NCBI GenBank assembly: GCA_051649245.1 | Contig: JBOFGS010000019.1 | Location: forward strand, 372,001-436,000 | Direction: 5' to 3' | Length of the DNA: 64,000 bases | DNA from: Brevinema_A sp051649245 | Lineage (GTDB): Bacteria; Spirochaetota; Brevinematia; Brevinematales; Brevinemataceae | Shown here: piece after piece, positions 15,902 through 26,000 of the stretch | Layout: every line of letters begins with the position of its first letter | How positions within the stretch are numbered: the first letter of the stretch is position 1 | Notes under the pieces: model-generated | Seen by the model: only the letters and a program-made list of their open reading frames with translations | What the model was told of the DNA's origin: nothing | Databases searched by the model: none | Translations under genes and position numbers: made by a program

Positions 15902-17640
15902 GATAATAAACCCCTTGTTTCTTCGCAAGATAATTTATGAGCTAAATAAAGTTTTTTATAATAGCCGTTATGCCCTAGCAATTCGTTGTGTGATCCGATT
16001 TCAATAATACGACCTTGATGCATAATCGCGATACGATCTGCTTTTTGGATACTTGATAGTTTATGAGCTATAATGATTGTTGTTTGTTTTCCATAAATTT
16101 CTTCAAGAGCTTCCGTGATATGTTTTTCAGAAGTATTGTCCAAAGCACTTGTTGGTTCATCAAGTAATAAAATAGCTGGTTTTCTTAAAATAGCACGAGC
16201 AATAATAATTCGTTGACGTTCGCCCCCAGATAGATTATTGCCATGATTCCCAACATAGCGATTATAACCATCAGGATGAGAGGAGATAAATTCGTGGGCA
16301 TGAGCCATGGTGGTGGCCTCAATAACTTCGTCCATGGTGGCGTTTGGTTTAGAAAAAGTAATATTATTTAAGATGGTATCACTGAACAAACTCGTATCTT
16401 GTGTGACTAACGCAATATTTTGTCTAATAGAAGAGGCACAGTAGTTGCTTGTATTTTTTCCGTCAATCAATAAAGAACCTTTAGAGGGTGTATAAAACTT
16501 TGGAATTAAGGACATGAGTGTACTTTTACCTGATCCACTGGCTCCAACAAGAGCGATAGTTTCACCATCATTAATATCAAGGTTGATATCTTCTAATACT
16601 AATTGATTGTTTTTATAAGAGAAAGAAATATTTTTAAAAGAAATATTTCCTTTAATTTCATTGATAGAAGGTTTAGCGTCTATTTGTTCGGATTCGGTAT
16701 CAATGACAGTAAAGACTCGTTCTGCAGACGGACCTATTTTTCTCATGACAAGAATTAACTGATTAAAAGAAGAGATTGGTTCTGATAAGATAATGGCCAT
16801 TGCTACAAATTTTGTTACATCTTCTGTGGTTGCAATTCCTGCTTGAATTCCAAAAGCTCCTAACGATAGAATGAGAATAATTGCTGTAATTCCTAAAAAA
16901 TCAGACATTGGTAATGCAAGGAGACGTACTTTGATTTCTTTATCAGCAAGGGAAAGTTGTTTGTTGTTTGACTCTTTGAATCGAGAAATTTCTGTTTCTT
17001 CCGAGTTAAAACCTTTAATAATGATAATATGCTTGATGCTTTCTGAAAATATTTTGGTGATATAAGCCACATTTTCTTGCATCGATTTCCCAAGCTGTTG
17101 TACTTTGTTTCCAATCAATCCCAGTAATAACATGATTGTAGGTCCTAAAATTAAAAAATATAGAGAAAAATGCCAATTAATGAGGAACATTGAGGTAACA
17201 ATGGTAATAACTGTCAAGGGTTGTGCAATAAGTTGCACCATCACATTCATCAGAAATGTTTCAATTAACGTGATATCATTTGCTGCAATAGAAAGAAGTT
17301 TGGATGATTCGTTTTGGTGATAATAAGGGATAGGGAGGGAGATTAACTTTTCGTGTAATTGACCTCTTAATGAATGTGCCACACGAATGGCTAATTTTCC
17401 CGAAAATAAATACATCATATACTGTGCACCGGACCATAATAACGCAAAACCAAACAATATAACCATAGGTTTCCAATTTAATTGAGAATAATTTTTATTG
17501 ATAAAAGTGCTACTGATAAATTCACCAATAAATAAAGAAATACCAGTTCTGCCTGCTACAAATAACAATGCTGAAAATAATGATATAACCACAAATATCT
17601 TATAACTTTTTAGTAAAGAAAATAGTCTTTTTATGTACAC
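15898..17640 (-). CDS. MsbA-type ABC transporter, fused permease and ATPase
   Basis: A 580-residue half-transporter in the inner membrane. Six membrane helices fill about residues 15-310. The ATPase has Walker A GASGSGKST, the Q-loop region ALVTQDTSLF, signature LSGGERQR, Walker B ILLLDEP and the switch His in IIIAHKLSS. MsbA-like exporters move lipids, lipid-linked glycans or drugs as homodimers; the substrate is not evident here. The start is a GTG at 17640 preceded by GGGAG. It is the first gene of a three-gene minus-strand operon. Confidence 0.92.
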   Translation of the reverse strand: MYIKRLFSLLKSYKIFVVISLFSALLFVAGRTGISLFIGEFISSTFINKNYSQLNWKPMVILFGFALLWSGAQYMMYLFSGKLAIRVAHSLRGQLHEKLISLPIPYYHQNESSKLLSIAANDITLIETFLMNVMVQLIAQPLTVITIVTSMFLINWHFSLYFLILGPTIMLLLGLIGNKVQQLGKSMQENVAYITKIFSESIKHIIIIKGFNSEETEISRFKESNNKQLSLADKEIKVRLLALPMSDFLGITAIILILSLGAFGIQAGIATTEDVTKFVAMAIILSEPISSFNQLILVMRKIGPSAERVFTVIDTESEQIDAKPSINEIKGNISFKNISFSYKNNQLVLEDINLDINDGETIALVGASGSGKSTLMSLIPKFYTPSKGSLLIDGKNTSNYCASSIRQNIALVTQDTSLFSDTILNNITFSKPNATMDEVIEATTMAHAHEFISSHPDGYNRYVGNHGNNLSGGERQRIIIARAILRKPAILLLDEPTSALDNTSEKHITEALEEIYGKQTTIIIAHKLSSIQKADRIAIMHQGRIIEIGSHNELLGHNGYYKKLYLAHKLSCEETRGLLS

Positions 17641-17690
17641 TAAAATACTCCCAATAATAATATAGTATTTTACTTATAAGATATTATATA

Positions 17691-17744
17691 TTAATATGAT
17701 TATTATTTAAAGCATTTTCACTATTTAAATAATAATCATATTAA
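17691..17744. repeat. 21-bp perfect inverted repeat between divergent genes
   Basis: Bases 17691-17711 are the exact reverse complement of 17724-17744, with a 12-base loop GCATTTTCACTA. It lies 51 bases upstream of the ABC exporter start and about 150 bases upstream of the divergent gene. Nothing like a G+C-rich terminator stem or T-tail is present. An operator, cruciform or small RNA hairpin is possible. A smaller inverted pair GATACT/AGTATC lies at about 17822-17840. Confidence 0.9.
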
Positions 17745-17892
17745 CACTGACAATCAAGAAATAAATATGTTAAGAAGTATAGGTAGTGTATCGTATTTCT
17801 AATATAAATAATAAAAATACCGATACTAGATACAGTATCATAACAATAAAACAATCAAAAATCATGATTATATGATTATAAAGAGGTATACT

Positions 17893-19335
17893 TTGTTTTT
17901 GAAAAAAATAACAATGATGTTACTTATGTTGTGTGCTCCTGTCTGTTTGTTTGCTGATAAAGGAATGGCACCCTATATTTTAGATGGTTCGTTACTTATT
18001 TATTTTCCTTCTCTTAACCAAGCATCTTCTTCTTTTCGTGTTTTGCTGCAAAAAATGTTTGGAGTGGAGTATCAGTCTTCACTCACAAAAATACAACTTC
18101 GCATCAAAGAGCATCTTTCTGTCAATATTCTAGATCCTAAGGAAGCATCTTTTATAGGTCTCGATCCAGAAGGTCCTGTTGCCTATGTTCATCTGCGAGA
18201 GAATGTTGGGTACAGTGTCTTTAGGATTAAGAATAAAACATTACTCTCTCAAACTTTAAATAATTTATCGCATCGTGTTTTATACAAGATTGTTGAAGAT
18301 AAGTATATTATTTTTTCATCATCATTAGATGTGATTGAGTATGAACAATTTAAAGGCATTGGAATTACTAAAGAATTCCAAAGGATCGCTAAAGCTGTTA
18401 ATTTTAATTGGGATCAAAATTTTATATCCATGACTTCAGAATATTTTCAAGAGAAAAATTTATTCAATCAAGGGACTTTATTTTCATTACAAAGTGATAT
18501 CATCGGTGGTGTATTTAAAATTACGGAGAAAAATATTGTTTTTAATTTGTACACGATATATAATAATCAATTAATCAATAATATTTTAAAGCAAAGTATC
18601 AAAGTTTCTTCTTATGATACGATGTCTTTTTTGGATTTTGAATTTGGAGAACCTGCTATTGTAGGTCATTTGTATCTTAATATTCTAAAATTTTTTGAGG
18701 GTATGCAACAAATCGATCTTCTTGATGAGCTTGGTATCACAAAATTAATGAATGATTTTAAAAACAATGGTTTTGATTTACAATCCAAATTATTTCCTTT
18801 TTTAACAGGACGAATTTCTTATGTTGTTCGATATTTTGATCCATTAAAAAAACAGGTAAATCTTACTGTGGCTGCACAAATTAAAAATAAAAATGCTGTT
18901 CGTCAATTTTTAATTAACTTAGTACGATCTTTTCAATCGAGAGGTATTACGGTTATTGAAAAGTCATTGTTTACACAAAACTTATTTAGTTTTTCTTATA
19001 AAACATATAAATTGTGGATAGGTATCGTAGAAGATCACTTTGTATTTTCGACAGATGAAGCATCAGTCACTCAATTGATTCAAAATATTTATTATGCAAA
19101 AAATGGATTTTTGCGTAAACAACCTCTTGCTTTTCAAGAATTTTTAACAAAAAAAATGGTTGGTGGTCAAAACTACATGTTAATTTCACCATTTTTAAAT
19201 AATATTCTACTTCAGCAAAAAACCTTGCCGTTTTACTTTATTTCGACACTAAATAATATTCGTTGGCATTATTATTTTAACGATGAAGGAGAAACTATTG
19301 GTCGACGAGATATTCTAATTTTAAATTTTATATAA
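17893..19335 (+). CDS. Exported protein of unknown function
   Basis: A protein of about 480 residues with a signal peptide (KKITMMLLMLCAPVCLFA). The rest alternates beta strands and helices. It has an early block LDGSLLIYFPSLNQASSSFRVLLQKMFG and repeated SLDVIE/TDEASV-type turns. The layout reminds me of exported DUF3352-like proteins, but I cannot confirm this. I place the start at the TTG at 17893, because AAGAGG at 17881-17886 is correctly spaced for it; an ATG at 17872 has no good site. It is monocistronic and divergent from the ABC exporter operon. Confidence 0.7.
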   Translation: MFLKKITMMLLMLCAPVCLFADKGMAPYILDGSLLIYFPSLNQASSSFRVLLQKMFGVEYQSSLTKIQLRIKEHLSVNILDPKEASFIGLDPEGPVAYVHLRENVGYSVFRIKNKTLLSQTLNNLSHRVLYKIVEDKYIIFSSSLDVIEYEQFKGIGITKEFQRIAKAVNFNWDQNFISMTSEYFQEKNLFNQGTLFSLQSDIIGGVFKITEKNIVFNLYTIYNNQLINNILKQSIKVSSYDTMSFLDFEFGEPAIVGHLYLNILKFFEGMQQIDLLDELGITKLMNDFKNNGFDLQSKLFPFLTGRISYVVRYFDPLKKQVNLTVAAQIKNKNAVRQFLINLVRSFQSRGITVIEKSLFTQNLFSFSYKTYKLWIGIVEDHFVFSTDEASVTQLIQNIYYAKNGFLRKQPLAFQEFLTKKMVGGQNYMLISPFLNNILLQQKTLPFYFISTLNNIRWHYYFNDEGETIGRRDILILNFI

Positions 19336-19370
19336 ATCAAACAATAAAGAAAATTAATTAATTAAAATTC

Positions 19371-19399
19371 TTGCTTTTTTTTTATAAAAATTATATAAT
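19371..19399 (+). promoter_or_regulatory. Probable cheW promoter
   Basis: TTGCTT at 19371-19376, a 17-base spacer rich in T and A, and a perfect TATAAT at 19394-19399. The leader is about 60 bases. Confidence 0.6.
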
Positions 19400-19465
19400 A
19401 TTTATAATATAATTAATAATTTTGTTTTACCTGAGTGTTGTTCGTGCATTCTATGGTAGGTTAAT

Positions 19466-19999
19466 ATGGAAAAACAATTTGGAGCTTTTGAAGTTGCAGG
19501 CGTTAAGTATTGTATCAATATTATGGACATTAAAAAAGTTGTTAGAGAACAATCGCTAACTAAAATTCCGAATTTTCCTTCATTTGTTGAGGGTATGATC
19601 AATTTAAATGGGAAAGTTATTCCTGTTTTATCTATTGACAAAAAACTAGAGTATCATAATGTTTTACAAGATCAAGATATGGCTACAAAACAAGAAGATC
19701 TTCTTGAAAATGATATGCTTGATGAACAATTTGTTCGATCTTCTGCTAATAATACATCTTTTAAATTGCTCATTATTCAGATCGAACAGACCTTAGTAGG
19801 TCTATTGGTAGATAAGTTGGATCAAATCATTACAGTTAATGATCAAGATCTGCAAAATGTCTATGAGATTGGTGAATCTCGTGATGTCAAAATGATTTCC
19901 GGAGTTCTGCATATTAACGAAGAAATTTATTATACCATTAATGTTCTAGGAATTTTAGAAGGTATAGAAAAAGAACTCTTAGATTTTATATCTAAATAA
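19466..19999 (+). CDS. cheW: Chemotaxis coupling protein CheW
   Basis: CheW links methyl-accepting receptors to the CheA kinase in the polar array. It begins with the CheW fold FGAFEVAGVKYCINIMDIKKVVREQSLTKIPNFPSFVEGMINLNGKVIPVLSI. The second half GLLVDKLDQIITVNDQDL...MISGVLHINEEIYYTINVLGIL is also typical. Between them (about residues 65-95) is an acidic insert with no counterpart in short CheW proteins, giving 177 residues against about 150-165. No other che gene is nearby. Confidence 0.9.
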   Translation: MEKQFGAFEVAGVKYCINIMDIKKVVREQSLTKIPNFPSFVEGMINLNGKVIPVLSIDKKLEYHNVLQDQDMATKQEDLLENDMLDEQFVRSSANNTSFKLLIIQIEQTLVGLLVDKLDQIITVNDQDLQNVYEIGESRDVKMISGVLHINEEIYYTINVLGILEGIEKELLDFISK

Positions 20000-20041
20000 A
20001 CATAAATGAAATGATCAAATGAAAGAGAGAGGATACTCACA

Positions 20042-21346
20042 ATGAAAAAACAATGGGTTATTGCAGCTGTAATACTAATAGCTATTCAATCATATGCTCA
20101 AGATGTTGCCTTGCCAGATGATCTTGCAACAAATAATACGGTTGAAACACCAGTTGGAGATGAGGTTGTTACAACAGAATCTCAAATGATGGTTACAGAC
20201 ACAAATATAGACTCAACAAATAATGTAAATACCATAGTTGAACCAATTGTGGAAACTAATACTGTTGTTGAAAATGTTGGTTATACGTTAACAAGAGATG
20301 ATATCTTGTTTGCTTCTCCTTTTGCACGTTTTGGTATTGAAGGTATGGATACAGAATCTGGTGTAAAAGATATTTTTGTTTCATTAGACGGTAGTACTTA
20401 TAAACCTTATAAAGGAGCAATCTCTTTTGACAAAGAAGGAGAACACTCTATTAATTATAAATTTGTTGATCATGTAGGTAATGTTTCTTATTCAAAGACA
20501 TATGATATTATTATAGATGCCACAGCACCTAGAATTACAGAGATACAATTTGATCCTAAACCATATACTGCTTCCGGTTATACATATGTTGGACCAAATT
20601 CTTATCTTTCATTTAAACTTCATGATGATACAACAGGTATTGCATATGTTGAGTTTGCAACCAATGATACTTCTGAATGGACACGTTTTACTACAAATAC
20701 CACTCTTTCGAATCTTGGAATCACTAATACTGCATTAACTACTATTCGTTACCAAGCTCTTGATATGGTAAGTAACGTTTCTTCTATTAAAACAAAAACT
20801 GTTTTTGTAGATGCGACAGCACCAACTGTCAATATTTTTGCTGATAAAGTTTTTGAAAAAGATGGTATCAAATATATCTCTTCAAAAAGTATTATTACAG
20901 TGACAGCTCTTGACTCAGAAACCGATGTGAACAAAATATTCTATGCTGTGAATGATGGTGAATTCCAAGAATATGATGCAGACATTGCAATCCAATTAAA
21001 AAAAGCTGGAAATTATGATGTCAAAGTAAAAGCAGTGGATGTTGTTGGTAATGAGAGTAAAGAAGTACTATATAGTGTTGTTGTAGATATGTTGGCACCT
21101 ACAGGTGATGTTTCTTATCTTGGTGATAAAGAATCCTCAACATATGACCAATCGTCTATATTAGGCTCTAAATCTGAACCTCTCTCGCAAGAAGTCATGA
21201 CAGAGACACCTAACGATGTTGCTCCAGATTCAACTACTATGGAACCTGCTGCAACAGAAGTTGAACAATCTGTTTCTATGGAAAGTGGTACTCCAGTGAC
21301 AAGTACTGAAGTGCCTGCTGGAACAGAAGCTCCTGTTACACAATAA
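20042..21346 (+). CDS. Exported OmpL47-like / Ig-like repeat protein
   Basis: A 434-residue protein with a signal peptide (MKKQWVIAAVILIAIQSYA), then a Thr/Val/Asn-rich linker. Three related beta domains follow (about residues 85-160, 170-250, 255-345). Each ends in a version of the D-x-TAP or DMLAPTG junction (IIDATAPRI, FVDATAPTV, VVDMLAPTG). Repeats with VxxxDxVGNxS resemble the OmpL47-type domain of spirochaetal envelope proteins. The C-terminus is a low-complexity Ser/Thr/Glu/Pro tail. Its function is unknown; it probably sits in the periplasm or on the surface. A strong terminator follows. Confidence 0.75.
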   Translation: MKKQWVIAAVILIAIQSYAQDVALPDDLATNNTVETPVGDEVVTTESQMMVTDTNIDSTNNVNTIVEPIVETNTVVENVGYTLTRDDILFASPFARFGIEGMDTESGVKDIFVSLDGSTYKPYKGAISFDKEGEHSINYKFVDHVGNVSYSKTYDIIIDATAPRITEIQFDPKPYTASGYTYVGPNSYLSFKLHDDTTGIAYVEFATNDTSEWTRFTTNTTLSNLGITNTALTTIRYQALDMVSNVSSIKTKTVFVDATAPTVNIFADKVFEKDGIKYISSKSIITVTALDSETDVNKIFYAVNDGEFQEYDADIAIQLKKAGNYDVKVKAVDVVGNESKEVLYSVVVDMLAPTGDVSYLGDKESSTYDQSSILGSKSEPLSQEVMTETPNDVAPDSTTMEPAATEVEQSVSMESGTPVTSTEVPAGTEAPVTQ

Positions 21347-21377
21347 TAAAAATAATAAAAGATAAATTTTATACCTG

Positions 21378-21410
21378 ATAAGGGTGATCGAAAGGTCACC
21401 CTTATCTTTA
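21378..21410 (+). terminator. Rho-independent terminator after the OmpL47-like gene
   Basis: Perfect stem ATAAGGGTGA/TCACCCTTAT (21378-21387, 21396-21405) with an 8-base loop, followed by CTTTA. The T-tract is short but the stem is strong. Confidence 0.8.
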
Positions 21411-21445
21411 ATATTTCATGATACAAAATACTAAGAGGTTTTTTT

Positions 21446-22183
21446 ATGTCTGGACATAGTAAATGGGCTAATATTAAGCACCGAAAAGGTGCTCAAGATG
21501 CTAAGCGTGGAAATTTATTTTCTAAGCTAGCAAAAGATATTATTATTGCTGCAAGAGATGGAGGTGGTGATGCTACTACAAATGTACGTCTTCGTGCAAT
21601 AATTGATAAAGCAAGAAATGCTAATATGCCTAAAGATAAGATTGAACGAGCAATCAAGCGTGGCACAGGAGAGTTGGAAGGTATATCATATGAATCTTTT
21701 GTTTATGAAGGATATGGTCCTGGTGGTGTAGCTATTATTGTTGATGTAACTACCGATAATAAAAATAGAGCAACAGCTGATATCAGAAAAATATTCTCAA
21801 AATTCAGTGGAAATTTAGGAGAATCTGGTTGTGTCAGTTGGATGTTTGATACAAAAGGTTATTTAGTGTTTGAGAATGTGGATACAAATGCATTGATGGA
21901 AGCTGCTCTTGACGCTGGTGCTGATGATATTGTCACAGAAAACGGTATCACAGAAGTATTTACAATTTTCGAAGACTATGCGTCTGTACTTGATACACTG
22001 AAAAATAGTGGATTTGAACCAACAAGCTCTGAAATTTCTAAAATTCCTCAAAATAAAATCTCTCTAGATGCAAGTAAAACAGTATCTTTTCTAAAATTTA
22101 TGGATGCATTAGAAGATTGTGATGATGTTTCAAATGTTTCCAGTAATGCTGATCTTGATGAAGAAGCCGCAAATAATTTTTAA
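21446..22183 (+). CDS. yebC: YebC/PmpR family translation/transcription factor
   Basis: The 245-residue protein matches the family throughout. It has N-terminal SGHSKWANIKHRKGAQDAKRGNLFSKLAKDI, then NMPKDKIERAIKRGTGE, then YEGYGPGGVAIIVDVTTDNKNRA and GNLGESGCVSWMFD. YebC proteins have been described as transcriptional regulators and, more recently, as factors that relieve ribosome stalling at proline-rich sequences. Located in the cytoplasm. It is followed 29 bases later by the nucleoside phosphorylase gene. Confidence 0.96.
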   Translation: MSGHSKWANIKHRKGAQDAKRGNLFSKLAKDIIIAARDGGGDATTNVRLRAIIDKARNANMPKDKIERAIKRGTGELEGISYESFVYEGYGPGGVAIIVDVTTDNKNRATADIRKIFSKFSGNLGESGCVSWMFDTKGYLVFENVDTNALMEAALDAGADDIVTENGITEVFTIFEDYASVLDTLKNSGFEPTSSEISKIPQNKISLDASKTVSFLKFMDALEDCDDVSNVSSNADLDEEAANNF

Positions 22184-22212
22184 ATATCAATATTTTAAAG
22201 AGGATTTTTTTT

Positions 22213-23007
22213 ATGAAATATAATAAAAGTGCAATACAAGAAGCTGTCGATGAGATAAAAAAACATGGTGTAACAAAAATTAATACGGTTGTGGTTTTAG
22301 GATCTGGATTGTCGCATCTTGCAGACCAATACGAAAATGAAATCTCTATTTCTTTTGCTGATATTCCTCATATGCATTCCTCGAGTGTTGCTGGTCACAA
22401 AAGCCGTATCCTTGTGGTACAAAAACAGAATCAAACAGTCGCTTTTTTACAAGGGCGTATGCATATGTATGAAGGGTATACCGCTTTTCAATCAGCTTTT
22501 CCTGTAGCTGTTATGGCAGAACTTGGTGCAAAAACATTAATTGTCACTAATGCCGCAGGAGGTTTGAATCCTAGTTTTAAGCCTGGTGATATTATGATGA
22601 TCGAAGATCATATTAAAACTCAATTCTTTTCTCCTTTGGAAGGAATAGAAGGAAATCATCGTTTTGTTGATATGCAGAATGCTTATGATGTTTCTTTATT
22701 TGAAATGTTAGAAAAAAAGTTTCAGATTAAGAAAGGTGTTTATATTTCTACATTAGGTCCTCAATACGAAACACCTGCAGAAGTCAGATTCTTCCAAAAA
22801 ATGGGAGGAGATTCTGTTGGGATGTCAACTGTTATGGAAACAATCATGGCTCGTTTTTATGGAATGAATGTATTTGGGTTTTCCATGATTACAAATTGTG
22901 CCTCAGGATTACCGGGAGCAGTTTTAGAACATAGTGATGTTGTTGAACAAGCTAATACTACAGGTCAACGTTTGGGTCAAATCATTGAACTAATTATATC
23001 ACAATAA
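22213..23007 (+). CDS. punA: Purine nucleoside phosphorylase (PunA-type)
   Basis: The enzyme cleaves purine nucleosides with phosphate to give the base and ribose-1-phosphate, a salvage step. The 264-residue protein has VVLGSGLSHLADQYENEI, the phosphate-site VAGHKSR, the base-site region QGRMHMYEGY, TNAAGGLNPSFKPGDIMMIEDHI and VGMSTVMETIMAR with the conserved Glu. This fits trimeric low-molecular-mass PNP. It ends before a strong bidirectional terminator. Confidence 0.93.
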   Translation: MKYNKSAIQEAVDEIKKHGVTKINTVVVLGSGLSHLADQYENEISISFADIPHMHSSSVAGHKSRILVVQKQNQTVAFLQGRMHMYEGYTAFQSAFPVAVMAELGAKTLIVTNAAGGLNPSFKPGDIMMIEDHIKTQFFSPLEGIEGNHRFVDMQNAYDVSLFEMLEKKFQIKKGVYISTLGPQYETPAEVRFFQKMGGDSVGMSTVMETIMARFYGMNVFGFSMITNCASGLPGAVLEHSDVVEQANTTGQRLGQIIELIISQ

Positions 23008-23011
23008 ATCA

Positions 23012-23044
23012 AACAAACACACCCTAAAACAGGGTGTGTTTGTT
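23012..23044. terminator. Bidirectional terminator between punA and dnaE
   Basis: Perfect 14-bp stem (23012-23025 with 23031-23044) around ACACCCT/AGGGTGT, loop of 5 bases. It lies between convergent genes and ends one base before the dnaE stop. Confidence 0.93.
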
Positions 23045-23045
23045 G

Positions 23046-26000
23046 TTATGAAAACCAATAATATTGAATAAAATCTTTTTTTAAAAGATCAAATAATTTT
23101 TCAGACTTATGTACTGCATAATAAGAGGCACTTTTTAGTGTTTTCATTTTATTACTTTCTATGATATGGAAGATAATTTGAATCTCTGCATCTGTGCGTT
23201 TGTCTTGCTTGCTTAATGTGTGTAATGAGGTTGCCCATTCATTAAATTCTTTACATTGATGATTGTTTTCTAGGATAATATTTAATTCATAATGTCGAAT
23301 TTTTGATTGTGGGTTTAAAAGCGATAAATTCTTCAAATCATATTCAAGAATATCTTTTTTATTATTTTTAGAAATATTCATTTTGACAAAGACAAAATTA
23401 CCTTCTTGGAGCATTGATTCATAAGTAGCTAATTTCTCACTAAATAAGAAAAATGAAAAATTTTCTTCTTCTGTATTTAAGATAAATTTTCCCCAAGATC
23501 GTCGATTATGTGATGTCTGTGTCGATGGGTTTGGATTTACAATATAAACATCACTGATATATCCAATAGCTGAAACAGTAGTGCCTAAAGGGAGATTGTC
23601 TTTTAAGATATCTTTGTATGTACTAATCATACCAATATTTTTCTCTATTTCTTGGAATAGTTTTCCTGTAAAATAAAATCCAAATGTTTTGATCTCATTT
23701 TGAAAGTCTTGTTCAAAACTTAGTGGTGGGATTCCTTTTGTTTGTATTGTTTCTGAAGCAGCTGCTTCGAGTTCTTCAGAGCTAAACAAATTAACAACCG
23801 TCTCAGTATCTTCTTTTTTCTCAAATTTCTGATAGAGAGAATTAAGATTTCTTGGATCAAGGAAAATAGCTTTTTGTTGACTTAAGTTCTCTGAATCTAA
23901 TAGACTGTCAAACGATGCTGATTTAATCAAAATCTCTAGACAAGCTTTGCGAATATCACTGTAGAGTGCTGTTCGTTCAACAAAGTCTTCGATTGATATA
24001 TATTTTCCACCCCATTCCCGTTCGTTAATAATTTCCTTAATCGCTTGTTCTCCTATGCCTTTTAGAGCACCAAACCCATATCGGATTACAAGATTAATAG
24101 TATCATTTTCTTCGATTCGTTCGACACTAAATTTGTATAAACTTTTATTGATATTTGGTGGCAACACAGTAATTCCCAATTTCCGTGCTTCACCAATGTA
24201 TTTTTTTAGATCTTCATGGTGTCCCATATTGGAACTCATTAGTGATGCCATAAACTCTGCTGGATAATGAGCTTTTAGCCATGCAATTTGATATGCTAAA
24301 ATAGAATACGCAGCAGCGTGTGATTTGTTAAAAGCATAGTTTGAAAAGGGGATTAATTGTTCAAACAAATGCTCGGCAAGTTTTTCGTCATAACCTTGTG
24401 CTATGGCACCGTTGATCCATTTTGGACGAACTACTTCTAATTCATCAGGTTTTTTCTTTGCCATAATACGACGTACAAGATCTGCCTCTCCAAGTGAAAA
24501 TCCGGAAAGAATTTGAGCAATCTGCATGACTTGTTCTTGATAAACAATAATTCCATAAGTGTTTTTTAATACAGGCTCAAGATTTTTATGGTAACAATCA
24601 ATTTCTTCATGTCCCTGTTTTCGATTAATAAAACTAAGAATATTATCCATAGGTCCTGGACGATACAACGCATTCATCGCAATCAAATCTTCTATAGAAG
24701 TGGGTTTTAATTGTTTGATATAATTTGTCATTCCTTCAGATTCAAATTGGAAGATACCGGCTGTATGTCCTAGAGAAAACATATCAAAAACTTTTTGATC
24801 GTCTAAAGGAATGGTGTCCAGATCAATCCAAATTTGATGATTGTGATAAATTATTTCGATACAATCCCTAATAATAGATAAGTTAGAAAGGCCTAAAATA
24901 TCCATTTTTAAGAGTCCGTTTTCTTCGAGATATTTTCCCTCAAATGATGTAGTGGTGGTGTTTGAACGATCTTTAAATAAAGGAATCACATTATTCAGTG
25001 ATTGCTTTCCAACAATCAATGCTGATGCATGTGTTCCTAAATTTCTAATTCGATTTGTTAATTTAACAGAATATGTAATCCATTCTTTTTCTTTTGTGTT
25101 TGATCCATCAAGGATAGATTTGATTTCTGAATTTTTTTGCACTTGATCGCCAAGATATTCATTAGCATCAACCATACCGGAAATTTGATTCACACGTGGC
25201 AATGGAATTTCAAGAACACGCCCAACATCTTTGAGTACTGCTTTTGCCTTATTATAACCAAAGGTTACGACATCTGCTGTTTTGTCATTTCCATAGTGGG
25301 ATCGAAGGTATTCTTTGACTTCATCTCGTCTGTCATCCTCAAAATCAATATCAATATCAGGCATGGAGATACGTTCAGGATTTAAAAAACGTTCAAAAAG
25401 AAGATCATAACGTAAAGGATCCACATTAGTAATCCCCAATGCATAGCTTAATAATGCTCCTGCTGCAGAACCACGTCCTGGACCAACAAGAATCCCATTT
25501 TTTTTTGCGTATTGTACAAAATCACTAACAACAAGGAAATAATTTGGAAATCCCATCATACAGACAGTGTCCAATTCCCAATCTAATCGTTTCTCATATT
25601 CGGGTGGTAATGTATTATTTAATTTTTTTGTTAATTCTTTTTTACTTTTTTCACGTAAGAATTCGCCAGTTGTAATTCCTTCAGGAATTGGATAGATTGG
25701 GCTTTGATCTTCTTCTTTTGGAAATTCTACGTGGCACATTTCTGCAATTGTGACTGTATTTTCAATAGCTTCAGGGATATTTTGGAATAATTCTATCATT
25801 TCTTCTGTAGAACGAAAATAAAAAGGTCCTGTTGATGGAGTTTTTTCTGTGATAAAATCTTTTTCCTTAATGCAAGATACAATTTCAAGCAATTTATGAT
25901 CTTCAGGATTGATGTATTTAACAGGATTTGTAGCAACAAGCGGAATGTGATGCTCTCTTGCAATGTTGATTAAAAAATTGTTTGCAATTTTATCATCATT

